Source of the DNA: Acidimicrobiia bacterium | GTDB lineage: Bacteria > Actinomycetota > Acidimicrobiia > Acidimicrobiales > Acidimicrobilacustridaceae | NCBI GenBank assembly: GCA_020832495.1 | Contig: JAFIEP010000023.1 | Location: 1-64,000 of the forward strand | Length of the DNA: 64,000 bases | Reading direction: 5' to 3' | Shown here: piece by piece, positions 7,176 to 15,662 of the stretch | Layout of the letters: each line of letters starts with the position of its first letter | Numbering within the stretch: position 1 is the stretch's first letter | The notes under the pieces: model-generated | Seen by the model: only the letters and a program-made list of their open reading frames with translations | Database searches by the model: none | Told to the model about the DNA's origin: nothing | Program-made: the position numbers and the translations under genes

Positions 7176-8644
7176 GGCTCGACCCCACCCCCGAGCACTT
7201 CGCGGCCCTGTTCGACCCCGCCGGGGTGGTGGTGGCCGGCGCCTCCACCCACCCGGGCAAGTTCGGGTTCGTGGCACTGCACAACATCTTGGCCGCCGGC
7301 TACGAGGGCAAGGTCTTCGCCACCAACCGCGACGGCGCCGAGGTACTCGGCGTCACGACGCTGCGCTCCATCGACGAGCTACCCCACGGCGAAGCCGACC
7401 TGCTGTTCGTCTGCACCCCGGCAGCGGCCAACGTCGAGCTGCTGCGGGGCGCTGCGGCCCGCGGTGTACGCGCTGCGTTCGTGGCCTCCGCCGGCTACGG
7501 CGAGGCCGGCGACGAAGGCCGTCAGGCGCAGGACGAGCTGGTGGCGCTCGCCGCAGAACTCGACATGCTGCTCGTCGGACCCAACGGCCAGGGCGTGGTG
7601 TCGACACCGTCCAAGCTGTGCGCCCAGATCGTGGCCCCCTACCCACCGGCAGGCCGCATCGGCATCGTCAGCCAGTCCGGGAACTTCGTGTCCTCGTTCC
7701 AGAACCTGGCCTGCGCCTCGGGCGTCGGCGTCAGCCGGGCCCTGTCGGCCGGCAACGCGGCGGCGGTCGGCATCCCCGACGTGCTCCGCTACTTCGCCGA
7801 CGACCCCGCCACCGAGGTGGCGCTCGTCTACGTGGAAGGCGTGCCCGACGGGCGGGGCTTCTACGAGGCCCTCCGTTCGGTGACGCCCCGCCTGCCCGTG
7901 GTCGTGGTGAAGGGCGGCACCACCGAAGGTGGCAGCGCGGCGGCGGCCAGTCACACCGGGTCGCTGGCCTCCGATGCCCGGGTGTTCGACGGCATGTGCG
8001 CCCAAGCGGGAGCGGTGCGAGCACAGACCATCGAGGAGGCATTCGACGTGGCGGCGGCCTTCGCCACCATGGCGCTGCCCAGCGGCCCCAACGTGGCGGT
8101 GATGACCACCGCCGGCGGGTGGGGGGTGGTCACCGCCGACGCCATCAGCCGCAGCGGCCTCGACCTTCTGGCGCTCCCCGACGTCCTGCGCGCCGCCCTC
8201 GACGAGAAGCTGCCGCCCCGGTGGAGCCGTAACAACCCCATCGACCTGGCCGGCGGCGAGACGAAGGACACCATCCCCGAGGTGCTCGAGTTGCTGGTCG
8301 GCCACCAGAGCGTGGACGCGTTGGTGCTGTTGGGCATGGGTATCCAGTCCAACCAAGGTCGGATGGAGCGCGAAGGGCCCTTCTATCCCGAGTGGGGGCT
8401 CGAGCGGATCTGTGCGTTCCACGACCGCCAGGACCGGCGCTACACCGAGACGGCCACCAGCCTGGCGAGCGAGTTCTCGAAGCCGGTGGCGGTGGCCACT
8501 GAGTTGGCCACGGCGGACCCGTCCAACGCCGCGGTGCAGGGCGTGCGGGACAACGGTGGCTACTGCTTCCCCTCGGCCCAGCGAGCCGTGGTGGCCCTCG
8601 ATCACATGTGGCGCTACGCCCGATGGCGCCAGCGACGCGCATGA
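7172..8644 (+). CDS. ADP-forming acyl-CoA synthetase, alpha (CoA-binding/ligase) subunit
   Basis: 490 residues. Residues 10-130 form a CoA-binding Rossmann fold (PAGVVVAGASTHPGKFG, then KVFATNRDG), followed by two succinyl-CoA-ligase-like domains with the typical GPNGQGVVS, IGIVSQSGNFVSS and GGSAAAASHTGSLASD motifs. The enzyme converts an acyl-CoA, ADP and phosphate to acid, CoA and ATP, or the reverse. Start GTG 7172 overlaps the beta-subunit stop (GTGA), and its own stop overlaps the dacB start (ATGA), so all three genes form one transcript. Confidence 0.88.
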   Translation: MRLDPTPEHFAALFDPAGVVVAGASTHPGKFGFVALHNILAAGYEGKVFATNRDGAEVLGVTTLRSIDELPHGEADLLFVCTPAAANVELLRGAAARGVRAAFVASAGYGEAGDEGRQAQDELVALAAELDMLLVGPNGQGVVSTPSKLCAQIVAPYPPAGRIGIVSQSGNFVSSFQNLACASGVGVSRALSAGNAAAVGIPDVLRYFADDPATEVALVYVEGVPDGRGFYEALRSVTPRLPVVVVKGGTTEGGSAAAASHTGSLASDARVFDGMCAQAGAVRAQTIEEAFDVAAAFATMALPSGPNVAVMTTAGGWGVVTADAISRSGLDLLALPDVLRAALDEKLPPRWSRNNPIDLAGGETKDTIPEVLELLVGHQSVDALVLLGMGIQSNQGRMEREGPFYPEWGLERICAFHDRQDRRYTETATSLASEFSKPVAVATELATADPSNAAVQGVRDNGGYCFPSAQRAVVALDHMWRYARWRQRRA

Positions 8645-10122
8645 ACCGCCGTCCGAGGACCGCGCTCGCCGCCCTGGTTGCTGCCGCAGCGTTGGTGGCC
8701 ACCTCGGTCGTGGTGCCGGCCAGCCCGCTGGGCGCCCAGGACGGCGGGACCGCCACCGAGGCACCGACTGACGTCGCCACCGACGAGGTGCCCCCCGCAG
8801 CGCCGGGCCCGGCCATCACCGGTGACGCCACCCCCACGCCGGTGCTGTCTGCTCGGCGGGTGCCCCGCCTCGTGCAGTCGGCGCACGCCGCCGCCGCTCT
8901 CGACGCCGTGGTCGAGGAGGTCATTGCCCCCGCCGCCGACACAACGTGTCTGGTGGTGACCGACAACGGGCGCACGCTCGTCGAGCACAACCCGATGCTC
9001 CCGTTGGCCCCGGCGTCGAACCAGAAGCTGCCCACGGCCCTGGCTGCCCTCGAACGGCTCGGACCCGACCATCGCTTCGCCACCGAACTGCGGGCCGTTG
9101 CCGAGCCGCGTGGTGGTGTGATCAACGGCGACCTGTGGCTGGTGGGTGGAGGCGACTCGCTGCTGTCCACCCCCGGGTTCCGGGTGTCGCTGCTGGGCGA
9201 ACCCCAACGGGTGGTCTCGGAGTTCGGCGAACTCGCCGACGCCCTGGCCGCGGCGGGCGTGCGCGAGGTACGCGGCGACGTGGTGGGCGACGACAGCCGC
9301 TACGACGCCGAGCGGTATCTACCCAGCTGGCCCGACCGTTACCAGCGTCAGGACACGGTCGGGCCGCTGAGCGCCCTGCGGGTCAACGAAGGCTCCACCG
9401 GCCTCACCGAGCGGCCCGACGATCCAGCCATCGAACGCCTCCCCGGTGACCCGCCGTTGCTGGCCGCCGAGACCCTGCTCACCTACCTCGACGATCGTGG
9501 CATCGAGGTGACCGGCGAGGCCCGCACCGGCGTGGCGCCTGCCGGGACCACGGTGGTGGCGGCGCTCGAGGCGCCGTCGCTCGACGAGGTGTTCGACGAG
9601 GTGCTCGGCTGGAGCCGCAACGCCGCCGCCGAGTTGCTGCTCAAGGAACTCGGTGTGGCCGTCGGTGGTCGGGGCACCACCAGCGAAGGGCTCGCCGTGG
9701 TGCAGGAGATCCTCGTCGGACACGGCCTGCCCCTCGAAGGCGTGCACATGGTGGACGGCTCCGGGCTGGACGAGACGAACCAGATGACCTGCCGCTTCCT
9801 GGTGGACCTCTTGGCCATCACCGAGGACCAGCCGCTCATCGCCGACTCGCTGTCGGTCGCCGGGGTGAACGGCACCTTGACCCAACGCATGGTCGGCTCA
9901 CCGGCGGAGGGTCGGGTGCGGGCCAAGACCGGCACCCTCAACCTCGTGCTGTCCCTTGCCGGGTACGTCGACACCCTCGAGGGACGAACCCTCACCTTTG
10001 CCTTCATCGTGAACATTCCCCCCGAGGGCGCCCCCGAAGCGACCACCCTGCAACAGGACCGCCTCATGGAGGCGCTGGTGGCCTATCCCGAGGCGCCCCC
10101 GGTCGAGCTCCTGGGCCCCTGA
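8641..10122 (+). CDS. dacB: D-alanyl-D-alanine carboxypeptidase/endopeptidase (PBP4/S13 type)
   Basis: 493 residues with an N-terminal Sec signal peptide (RTALAALVAAAALVATSVVV). The three penicillin-binding motifs are present: ASNQK (SxxK with the nucleophilic serine), WSRNAAAE (SxN) and RAKTGT (KTG), plus the late HMVDGSGL segment typical of peptidase family S13. It would trim peptidoglycan stem peptides or cross-links outside the membrane. I start at the ATG in the four-base overlap with the upstream gene, which leads straight into the signal peptide; an earlier in-frame ATG at 8608 adds eleven residues. The co-transcription with an acyl-CoA synthetase is unexplained. Confidence 0.88.
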   Translation: MNRRPRTALAALVAAAALVATSVVVPASPLGAQDGGTATEAPTDVATDEVPPAAPGPAITGDATPTPVLSARRVPRLVQSAHAAAALDAVVEEVIAPAADTTCLVVTDNGRTLVEHNPMLPLAPASNQKLPTALAALERLGPDHRFATELRAVAEPRGGVINGDLWLVGGGDSLLSTPGFRVSLLGEPQRVVSEFGELADALAAAGVREVRGDVVGDDSRYDAERYLPSWPDRYQRQDTVGPLSALRVNEGSTGLTERPDDPAIERLPGDPPLLAAETLLTYLDDRGIEVTGEARTGVAPAGTTVVAALEAPSLDEVFDEVLGWSRNAAAELLLKELGVAVGGRGTTSEGLAVVQEILVGHGLPLEGVHMVDGSGLDETNQMTCRFLVDLLAITEDQPLIADSLSVAGVNGTLTQRMVGSPAEGRVRAKTGTLNLVLSLAGYVDTLEGRTLTFAFIVNIPPEGAPEATTLQQDRLMEALVAYPEAPPVELLGP

Positions 10123-10186
10123 GCCATCCCATCGGTCTCGGTCCAGGGTTCTGGGAGTGTGGGGTTGAGCCACCTCGACGCGGCGG

Positions 10187-10192
10187 TACCGT
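10187..10192 (+). promoter_or_regulatory. -10 box of the Lon-N-domain gene
   Basis: TACCGT, 9 bases before the ATG at 10202. Confidence 0.45.
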
Positions 10193-10201
10193 GGCGTCGA
10201 C

Positions 10202-10852
10202 ATGGCGCCTCTCCCGATGTTCCCACTGGGCACCGTCCTGCTTCCCGGTGTGGGGCTCCCGCTGCACGTGTTCGAGCCTCGCTATCGGGCCCTGGTCGAG
10301 GACTGCATGGCCGGCGAGCGCGAGTTCGGGGTGGTGCTCATCGAGCGGGGCAGTGAGGTGGGCGGTGGCGAGGTGCGCAGCGACGTGGGCACGGTGGCCA
10401 CCATCTTGGAGGCGGTGCCGTTCGACGACGGTCGCTGGGCCCTGGTCACCGGCGGCACCCGCCGGATTCGCGTCACCGAGTGGCTGACCGACGACCCCTA
10501 TCCCCGTGCCGAGGTGGAGGACTGGCCTGAACCGGAAGCCGCCGACCCCGACGCCACCCGCAGCGCGGTGGCCGCCGTCACCGCCAAGGTGCGTCGCCTC
10601 CTCGCCGCGCAGGCGGAACTGGGCGCCGCGGCGGCGCCGGCCACCGTCGAGTTGGCCGACGACCCGGCGCTGGCGCTGCACCAGGTGGCGGCGGTGAGCG
10701 GCCTGGGGCCCCTCGATGCGCAACAGGTCCTCAGCGCCGACAGCATCAAGGAGCGAGTGCTGCTCGTCGATCGCTTCGTGGACGAGGCGCTCGAGACTGC
10801 CGCTGCTGCCCTGCGCATGTCCGATGGCGGTGAAGGCCCCGGCGACCCCTGA
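10202..10852 (+). CDS. Lon N-terminal (LAN/PUA-like) domain protein
   Basis: 216 residues. The opening LPMFPLGTVLLPGVGLPLHV followed by FEPRYRALVEDC is the Lon substrate-binding domain; FGVVLIERG and the helical C-terminal half (ALHQVAAVSGLGPLDAQQVL) complete it. There is no AAA+ or protease domain, so it is one of the stand-alone Lon-N proteins of unknown role, perhaps a substrate adaptor. Transcribed alone; converges on the serine-protease gene at 10905. Confidence 0.85.
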   Translation: MAPLPMFPLGTVLLPGVGLPLHVFEPRYRALVEDCMAGEREFGVVLIERGSEVGGGEVRSDVGTVATILEAVPFDDGRWALVTGGTRRIRVTEWLTDDPYPRAEVEDWPEPEAADPDATRSAVAAVTAKVRRLLAAQAELGAAAAPATVELADDPALALHQVAAVSGLGPLDAQQVLSADSIKERVLLVDRFVDEALETAAAALRMSDGGEGPGDP

Positions 10853-10875
10853 CCCGGGTCGGACGCCGGTGCTCG

Positions 10876-10907
10876 GCGGCGCCGTGGCTCAGCGGCGCCG
10901 TGGCTCA
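10876..10907. repeat. 16-base tandem duplication at a gene end
   Basis: GCGGCGCCGTGGCTCA occurs twice back to back (10876-10891 and 10892-10907). The second copy supplies the stop codon (10905-10907) of the minus-strand protease gene. Likely a replication-slippage product. Confidence 0.6.
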
Positions 10908-12641
10908 GCGGCCGCTGTCCTGGCCGAACTGCTCCTCGAACTCCTCGAGGGCTTCCTCGACCCAGTCCGGGAGATTCTCGGGGTCGGAGAACTCGTCGAG
11001 GTAGCTACCCGGATTGGGCTGCAACCACTGCCCCCGGAAGCGGTTGACACAGGAGCCGCCGCCGGCGATGCGGTTGCCGCAGGACGCTCCGAAGGCCTCG
11101 TACTCGGTCCGCGCCCTCGAGCGGCGGTAGAGCGTGTCGCAGCCCCACGGATTGCCGGCGTCGCACTCCTCCCACAGGCTGTCGAGGAACGGGTTGTCCC
11201 CGTAGGTGCGGGCTTCCGACAGATCGACTCGAGCGCAGTTCGGCTCGACGACCTCGTCGGAGGCCACCAGATCGGCGAGGTACGGCTCGACGGCGTCGAA
11301 GGTGAAGATGAACGGCACCACCTGGAGGCCGCCGCCGAAAAGTCCGGCACCCTGGCCGCCGGGGTTGATGTTGACCGCCGTGTTGATGCCGGCGACGCGG
11401 CCGTCGGTGGTCAGCGACGGTCCACCGCTGTTGCCCCGGTCGATGCGGCCGTCGCCTCGTATGCCGATCCGCTTCTCGCCCTCACGGGCGAACGAGGCGA
11501 TGCCGAGCGTGGTGACGGTGAAGTCAGCTGCCGGCAACGGATAGCCCATGGCCACGATCTGTTGTCCCTCGACGAGTTCGGTCGCCGGCACCCAGTCGAG
11601 CCAGATGTCCATGGGTTCTTCCACGGCGATGATGGCCAGGTCGGGATCCTCCACCATGCCCACCACCGACCCGGTGCGAACCTCGCCGTGGCGCGAGACC
11701 AGTTGCGGTCGGGTGTCGATGACCGCCACGTGCTCGTTGGTCACGAGGTGGTTGGGGGTGATGGCGAACGCCGATCCGCCGCTCTCGAAGCCGCAACCGT
11801 CGCTCTCCACCCGCCACACGGCATCGCCGAAGTGGGTGTTCAACTCCTCGGGGGTGAATCCCTCGGGTGGTGGCTCGGGGGTGGGTGCCGGATCCACCGT
11901 CGACAGATCGAACGACGGGGGCTTGTCGGCATCGGCGGGGCGAACGGCGCCGCCGTCACCGTCGAACTCGAGGTCGAGGTCGCCGGCGGTGAACTCCGGC
12001 GGGGGTTCGGAGGTGCCCAGCCGCCAGATGATGCCGCCGACGAACAGGGCGACCACCACCACGATGCCGACCACCAAGATGATGCGGTCCCGTGCACTGG
12101 GCTGGTTGCCCCCCGGCGGGGAAGGGGCCCCACCCCCGACGCCGGGGCCCCCGGCACCGAAGCCTCCGCCGCTGCCCGCCATGGGCTCGTACGCGCCCCC
12201 GGCGGCGACGGGTTGGAACGACGCTGGCGGCGGCGGGGGCGTCGGTGGGTCGGTCGGCGGCGGTCCGGCGTCACCGTGGCCGGCAGTCGGCGGCGCTGAC
12301 GGGCCAGGTGGGGGCGGCGCCGACCCCTCGACCGGAGGCGCGTCGCCGGGCGTGGGATCGGTCGGCTGCGGCTCGAGGTGTCCGAAGAACCGACCGAGTG
12401 GGTCGCCGTCCACCGGCGGACCCGCAGATGGTCGAGCGCCCGCATCTGGAGGCGGAGGCGGCGGTGGGGGCAGCGGTGCCGAGCCGTGGGCCGGGTCGCC
12501 TGCAGCCGGCGGGGTGGTCGGGCTCGCTGCGGGTCCGGTGTCGGCGGGCGAACTCGAGGGCACCGCCAGGGGTTGCCACCCACAGGTTGGACAGGTCGGC
12601 TGTGCGTCGTCGAAGGAGCCACCGCATCCCCAGCAACGCAT
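10905..12641 (-). CDS. Membrane-anchored trypsin-like protease with zinc ribbon
   Basis: 578 residues. The N-terminus is a cytoplasmic zinc ribbon (C3, C6, C17, C20), followed by a Pro/Gly-rich linker (about 25-180), a transmembrane helix (about 186-206) and an exported trypsin-like domain with catalytic H304 (TNEHVAV), D334 (DPDLAII) and S405 (GNSGGPSL). The tail has paired cysteines. This resembles HtrA-like proteases but no PDZ domain is visible; the acidic, cysteine-containing C-terminus may replace it. Start ATG 12641 is fixed by a strong ribosome-binding site (GAGGAG) eight bases upstream. The proline linker may span the cell wall. Confidence 0.85.
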   Translation of the reverse strand: MRCWGCGGSFDDAQPTCPTCGWQPLAVPSSSPADTGPAASPTTPPAAGDPAHGSAPLPPPPPPPPDAGARPSAGPPVDGDPLGRFFGHLEPQPTDPTPGDAPPVEGSAPPPPGPSAPPTAGHGDAGPPPTDPPTPPPPPASFQPVAAGGAYEPMAGSGGGFGAGGPGVGGGAPSPPGGNQPSARDRIILVVGIVVVVALFVGGIIWRLGTSEPPPEFTAGDLDLEFDGDGGAVRPADADKPPSFDLSTVDPAPTPEPPPEGFTPEELNTHFGDAVWRVESDGCGFESGGSAFAITPNHLVTNEHVAVIDTRPQLVSRHGEVRTGSVVGMVEDPDLAIIAVEEPMDIWLDWVPATELVEGQQIVAMGYPLPAADFTVTTLGIASFAREGEKRIGIRGDGRIDRGNSGGPSLTTDGRVAGINTAVNINPGGQGAGLFGGGLQVVPFIFTFDAVEPYLADLVASDEVVEPNCARVDLSEARTYGDNPFLDSLWEECDAGNPWGCDTLYRRSRARTEYEAFGASCGNRIAGGGSCVNRFRGQWLQPNPGSYLDEFSDPENLPDWVEEALEEFEEQFGQDSGR

Positions 12642-12842
12642 CAGCACTCCTCGAATCGGACCCGCGGGCGAGCAAGCGATGACGACACAGCCGAAGTCTA
12701 TTGCAGCCAGTGCACGGTGTTCGGCGCGGCGCCGGGCCCTCGACGCTCTAGAGTGGACCGGTCGCCCGCCACCGGCGGGACGAGTCGGAAGTGTCTGCCC
12801 GAGACGTGCGACCCGAGACGAGCAAGATCCCGAGAGGAGCCC

Positions 12843-13193
12843 GTGGCCACCGCCAAACCCACCACCGACACGCTCCGCGAGCTGTGGGACCTGGTTCGCA
12901 GCTACACCCTCCAAGAGACGGTCGACCCGCTGAAGGTGCTCGGCAAGAGCTTGGCGTGGGGGATGGCCGGCGCGCTGTTGGTGGGCACCGGCGTGTTCTT
13001 CCTGGCCTTGGCGGGACTGCGGGCCCTGCAGACCGAGACCACGGCGTTCAGCGGACCGCTCTCGTCGGTGGTGCCGTACATGATCGTGGTGGTGGCGATG
13101 GCGGTGGTGATCGGGGTGGTCGTCCTGGGGATCAGCCGGCTGCGTTCGACGCAGGTTCGCGAACTCGATGCACGAGAGACGGAGGTGCTGTGA
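12843..13193 (+). CDS. Small membrane protein (holin-superfamily-like), two helices
   Basis: 116 residues: an amphipathic N-terminus (TLRELWDLVRSYTLQETVDP) then two hydrophobic segments (WGMAGALLVGTGVFFLALAG and YMIVVVAMAVVIGVVVLG) and a short charged tail. The pattern matches conserved actinobacterial membrane proteins annotated as phage-holin-like, without evidence of phage. GTG start with GAGAGGAG ahead. First of three overlapping small membrane genes (12843-13611). Confidence 0.7.
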   Translation: MATAKPTTDTLRELWDLVRSYTLQETVDPLKVLGKSLAWGMAGALLVGTGVFFLALAGLRALQTETTAFSGPLSSVVPYMIVVVAMAVVIGVVVLGISRLRSTQVRELDARETEVL

Positions 13194-13408
13194 CACCGCC
13201 AACGCCTGAGGGGCGTGTGAGCCCCGAGGACATCGAAGCGAAGTTCCGTGAACTGGCCGAGGACGTCGACGCCGTCGGCGAGGGGGCCCGCTCCGCCGCA
13301 GTCACCGTCGGTGCCGTGGTCGTCGTGGCGGTCGTGGTGGTGGCCTTCTGGCTCGGTCGACGGCGAGGACGCAAGGCCGGGACCGTGGTGGAGATCCGTC
13401 GGGTCTGA
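13190..13408 (+). CDS. Small single-helix membrane protein
   Basis: 72 residues: a helical charged N-terminal half (SPEDIEAKFRELAEDVDAVG), one transmembrane segment (AAVTVGAVVVVAVVVVAFWL) and an Arg/Lys-rich C-terminus. GTG start overlaps the previous stop by four bases. Function unknown; co-translated with its neighbours. Confidence 0.7.
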   Translation: MTPPTPEGRVSPEDIEAKFRELAEDVDAVGEGARSAAVTVGAVVVVAVVVVAFWLGRRRGRKAGTVVEIRRV

Positions 13409-13611
13409 TGTCTCGCATCTCGTCGCTACGCCGCCTGACTGTCGAACGCGGCCTCCTCGGTGGTCACCTCGGGTGGCTGGGACTGGGAGCGGTCCTGTGG
13501 GGTGGCTACGCCGTCCGCCGCGCCTGGAAGCGGGAGACCGGCCTTGCCTGGCGCGGCACCATCGAAGAAGGCCAGACCATCGTGCTGCAGGCCCGCTCCG
13601 GCCGGCGTTGA
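13408..13611 (+). CDS. Small membrane-associated protein
   Basis: 67 residues; the ATG shares its A with the preceding TGA stop. One weak hydrophobic segment (GGHLGWLGLGAVLWGGYAV) followed by a basic region and a short beta-like end. No family recognised. Its tight coupling to the two upstream genes is the main support. Confidence 0.55.
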   Translation: MSRISSLRRLTVERGLLGGHLGWLGLGAVLWGGYAVRRAWKRETGLAWRGTIEEGQTIVLQARSGRR

Positions 13612-13693
13612 ACGGCGTCGAGGGCGGACGCCCTGGGGAGACACCCTCGAGATCGGATGGTGCGCGCCCGGTGGTGCGCGCCATCATGGGACG

Positions 13694-13921
13694 GTGAAGG
13701 TCGTCCTCCACCATCCGCGTCGTGAGATCGACGTCAGCGGCCCGGCCACGGTTCGCGCCCTGCTCGACCATCTCGAGGTCAACCGGGAGTCCGTGCTCGT
13801 CATCCGTGGCGACACCTTGGTCACCGGCGACGAACGGCTGTCCGACGACGACGTGGTGGAGCTGCGACCGGTGATCTCCGGCGGGGCCTTCGCTCGAGCG
13901 GTGCCACGAGGTCGGCCGTGA
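13694..13921 (+). CDS. ThiS/MoaD/TtuB-like sulfur-carrier protein with C-terminal extension
   Basis: 75 residues with the ubiquitin-like beta-grasp of sulfur carriers: LHHPRREIDVSGPATVRALL, DHLEVNRESVLVIRGDTLV and DDVVELRPVISGG. Active carriers end in a free Gly-Gly that is adenylated and thiocarboxylated; here the pair (63-64) is followed by eleven more residues (AFARAVPRGRP), so the protein would need cleavage after GG. The next gene encodes a TtuA-like tRNA thiolase, which in Thermus takes sulfur from TtuB, and overlaps by four bases. I infer a TtuB role from this pairing. Confidence 0.75.
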   Translation: MKVVLHHPRREIDVSGPATVRALLDHLEVNRESVLVIRGDTLVTGDERLSDDDVVELRPVISGGAFARAVPRGRP

Positions 13922-14865
13922 AGTGCCGGGTGTGTCGAGGCGGCGCCGTCATCGAGTTGCGCCGTCACAACGCCGGGTTCTGTCCTGAGCACTTCCTGCG
14001 GTTCTGTCGCGACCAGGTGGCGAAGGCCATCGCCGAGTTCGACATGTTCACTCCCGAGGATCGGGTGCTCGTGGCGGTTTCGGGGGGCAAGGACTCCCTG
14101 GCGCTGTGGGACATCCTCACCGAGCTGGGCTACCAGGCCGACGGGTTCTACCTCGGGTTGGGCATCGGTGAGTACTCGGAGCGTTCGGCGTCGGCGTCGC
14201 GTGCGTTCGCCGAGCAGCGGGGGCTGACCCTCGTCGAACGCAGCCTGCCCGACGAGTTCGGCTTCGATGTCCCCGGTGGCGCCAAGGCGGCCAAGCGGGC
14301 GCCCTGTTCGGCGTGTGGGATGTCCAAGCGACACGTCTTCGACGAGACTGCCATCGCTGGGGGCTACGACGTGTTGGCCACCGGTCACAACCTCGACGAC
14401 GAGGCCGCTGTGCTGTTCGGCAACGTGTTGCACTGGCACACCGAGTACCTGGCCCGACAGCAGCCCGTGTTGGCGGCACGGCCCGGGTTCCCTCGCAAGG
14501 TGAAGCCGCTGGTCCGCCTGGGCGAGCGGGAGATGGCGGCGTGGTGTGTGCTCCGCTCGATCGACTACATCGTCGAGGAGTGCCCCATGGCTGCAGGCAA
14601 CCGCCACCTGGCCTACAAGGAGGCGCTCAACGAGGTGGAGGAACGCTCGCCGGGCTCGAAGTTCGACTTCTACCACGGGTTCCTCCGCCGGGCAGCGGAA
14701 GGGTTCCGCCACAGCGAGCAGGTCGACGACGTGGACCTCCAACCGTGCAGCACCTGCGGGGCGCCGACGCCGGGCGAGGTGTGCGCCTTCTGCCGACTGG
14801 TCGAGCGGGCCGGGGGCAGCGTGCCCGTCACCCTGGGCGCGACACGACAGGTCGAGCCCAGGTGA
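13918..14865 (+). CDS. ttuA: TtuA-type tRNA 2-thiolation enzyme
   Basis: 315 residues. N-terminal zinc site C3/C6/C22/H25, PP-loop ATP-binding motif SGGKDS at 55-60, three cysteines C130, C133 and C222 placed as the [4Fe-4S] ligands of TtuA proteins (PCSACGMSKR and EECPMA), and a C-terminal zinc ribbon C277/C280/C289/C292. The enzyme adenylates a tRNA uridine (U54 in the T-loop for TtuA) and replaces its 2-oxygen with sulfur. The neighbouring sulfur carrier and TrmI support T-loop chemistry; TtcA-like activity on C32 is the alternative but fits the two zinc fingers less well. Overlaps both neighbours by four bases. Confidence 0.85.
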   Translation: MKCRVCRGGAVIELRRHNAGFCPEHFLRFCRDQVAKAIAEFDMFTPEDRVLVAVSGGKDSLALWDILTELGYQADGFYLGLGIGEYSERSASASRAFAEQRGLTLVERSLPDEFGFDVPGGAKAAKRAPCSACGMSKRHVFDETAIAGGYDVLATGHNLDDEAAVLFGNVLHWHTEYLARQQPVLAARPGFPRKVKPLVRLGEREMAAWCVLRSIDYIVEECPMAAGNRHLAYKEALNEVEERSPGSKFDFYHGFLRRAAEGFRHSEQVDDVDLQPCSTCGAPTPGEVCAFCRLVERAGGSVPVTLGATRQVEPR

Positions 14866-15662
14866 GCGCCGAGCTGCAGGAGGGCGACAAGGTCCTGCTC
14901 ATCGACCACAAGAAGCGCCGCTATCTCATCGAGCTGCGGGCCGGCTCGGCGTTCCACTCCCATGCCGGGATCCTCGACCACGACGTGCTCATCGGCCGGC
15001 CCGAAGGCTGCACGGTGCGCACGACTCGTGGCCTGCGCCTACTGGCCTTCCGCCCGACCCTGGCCGACTTCGTCCTCAAGATGCCGCGAGGCGCGCAGGT
15101 CATCTACCCGAAGGACCACGGGCCGATCCTGTCGTTCGCCGACATCGGTCCGGGCTGTCGGGTCCTCGAGTCGGGCGTGGGCTCGGGAGCGCTGTCGATG
15201 GCGCTGCTGCGCGGCGGCGCTGACGTGGTCGGCTACGAGGTGCGGGAGGACTTCGCCGCCCGGGCCGCCAAGAACGTCGAGAGCTTCCTGGGCGCCGAGG
15301 TCCTCGACCGCTACCGGGTGGAACTGCGGGACTGCTACGAGGGCATCGACGAAGTGGACCTCGACGCCGTGGTGCTCGATCTTCCCGAGCCGTGGCGCGT
15401 GGTGGCCGCGGCGGCAGACGCACTTCGCCCCGGCGGACGCCTGGTGGCCTACACCCCCAGCGTCCCGCAGGTGATGGCGTTGCGCGAAGAACTCGACCGC
15501 GGTCCGTTCGCCCTGGCGGGTACCTTCGAGCACCTCCAGCGGGGCTGGTACGTCGAAGGGCAGGCGGTGCGACCCGACCATCGGATGGTGGCCCACACCG
15601 GGTTCTTGACCCACGCGCGACGGGTGGCGCCCTCAGGCGGGGAGTCGGAGCCGGCCGGGTGA
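14862..15662 (+). CDS. trmI: tRNA (adenine-58-N1)-methyltransferase
   Basis: 266 residues. The N-terminal beta-domain (QEGDKVLLIDHKKRRYLIEL) precedes an SAM-dependent Rossmann methyltransferase with motif I VLESGVGSGALSMALL, the acidic loop VGYEVREDF and the catalytic region VVLDLPEPW. This matches TrmI, which makes m1A58 in the T-loop. GTG start overlapping ttuA by four bases. m1A58 and 2-thio-U54 are structural partners in the T-loop of thermophiles. Confidence 0.9.
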   Translation: MSAELQEGDKVLLIDHKKRRYLIELRAGSAFHSHAGILDHDVLIGRPEGCTVRTTRGLRLLAFRPTLADFVLKMPRGAQVIYPKDHGPILSFADIGPGCRVLESGVGSGALSMALLRGGADVVGYEVREDFAARAAKNVESFLGAEVLDRYRVELRDCYEGIDEVDLDAVVLDLPEPWRVVAAAADALRPGGRLVAYTPSVPQVMALREELDRGPFALAGTFEHLQRGWYVEGQAVRPDHRMVAHTGFLTHARRVAPSGGESEPAG

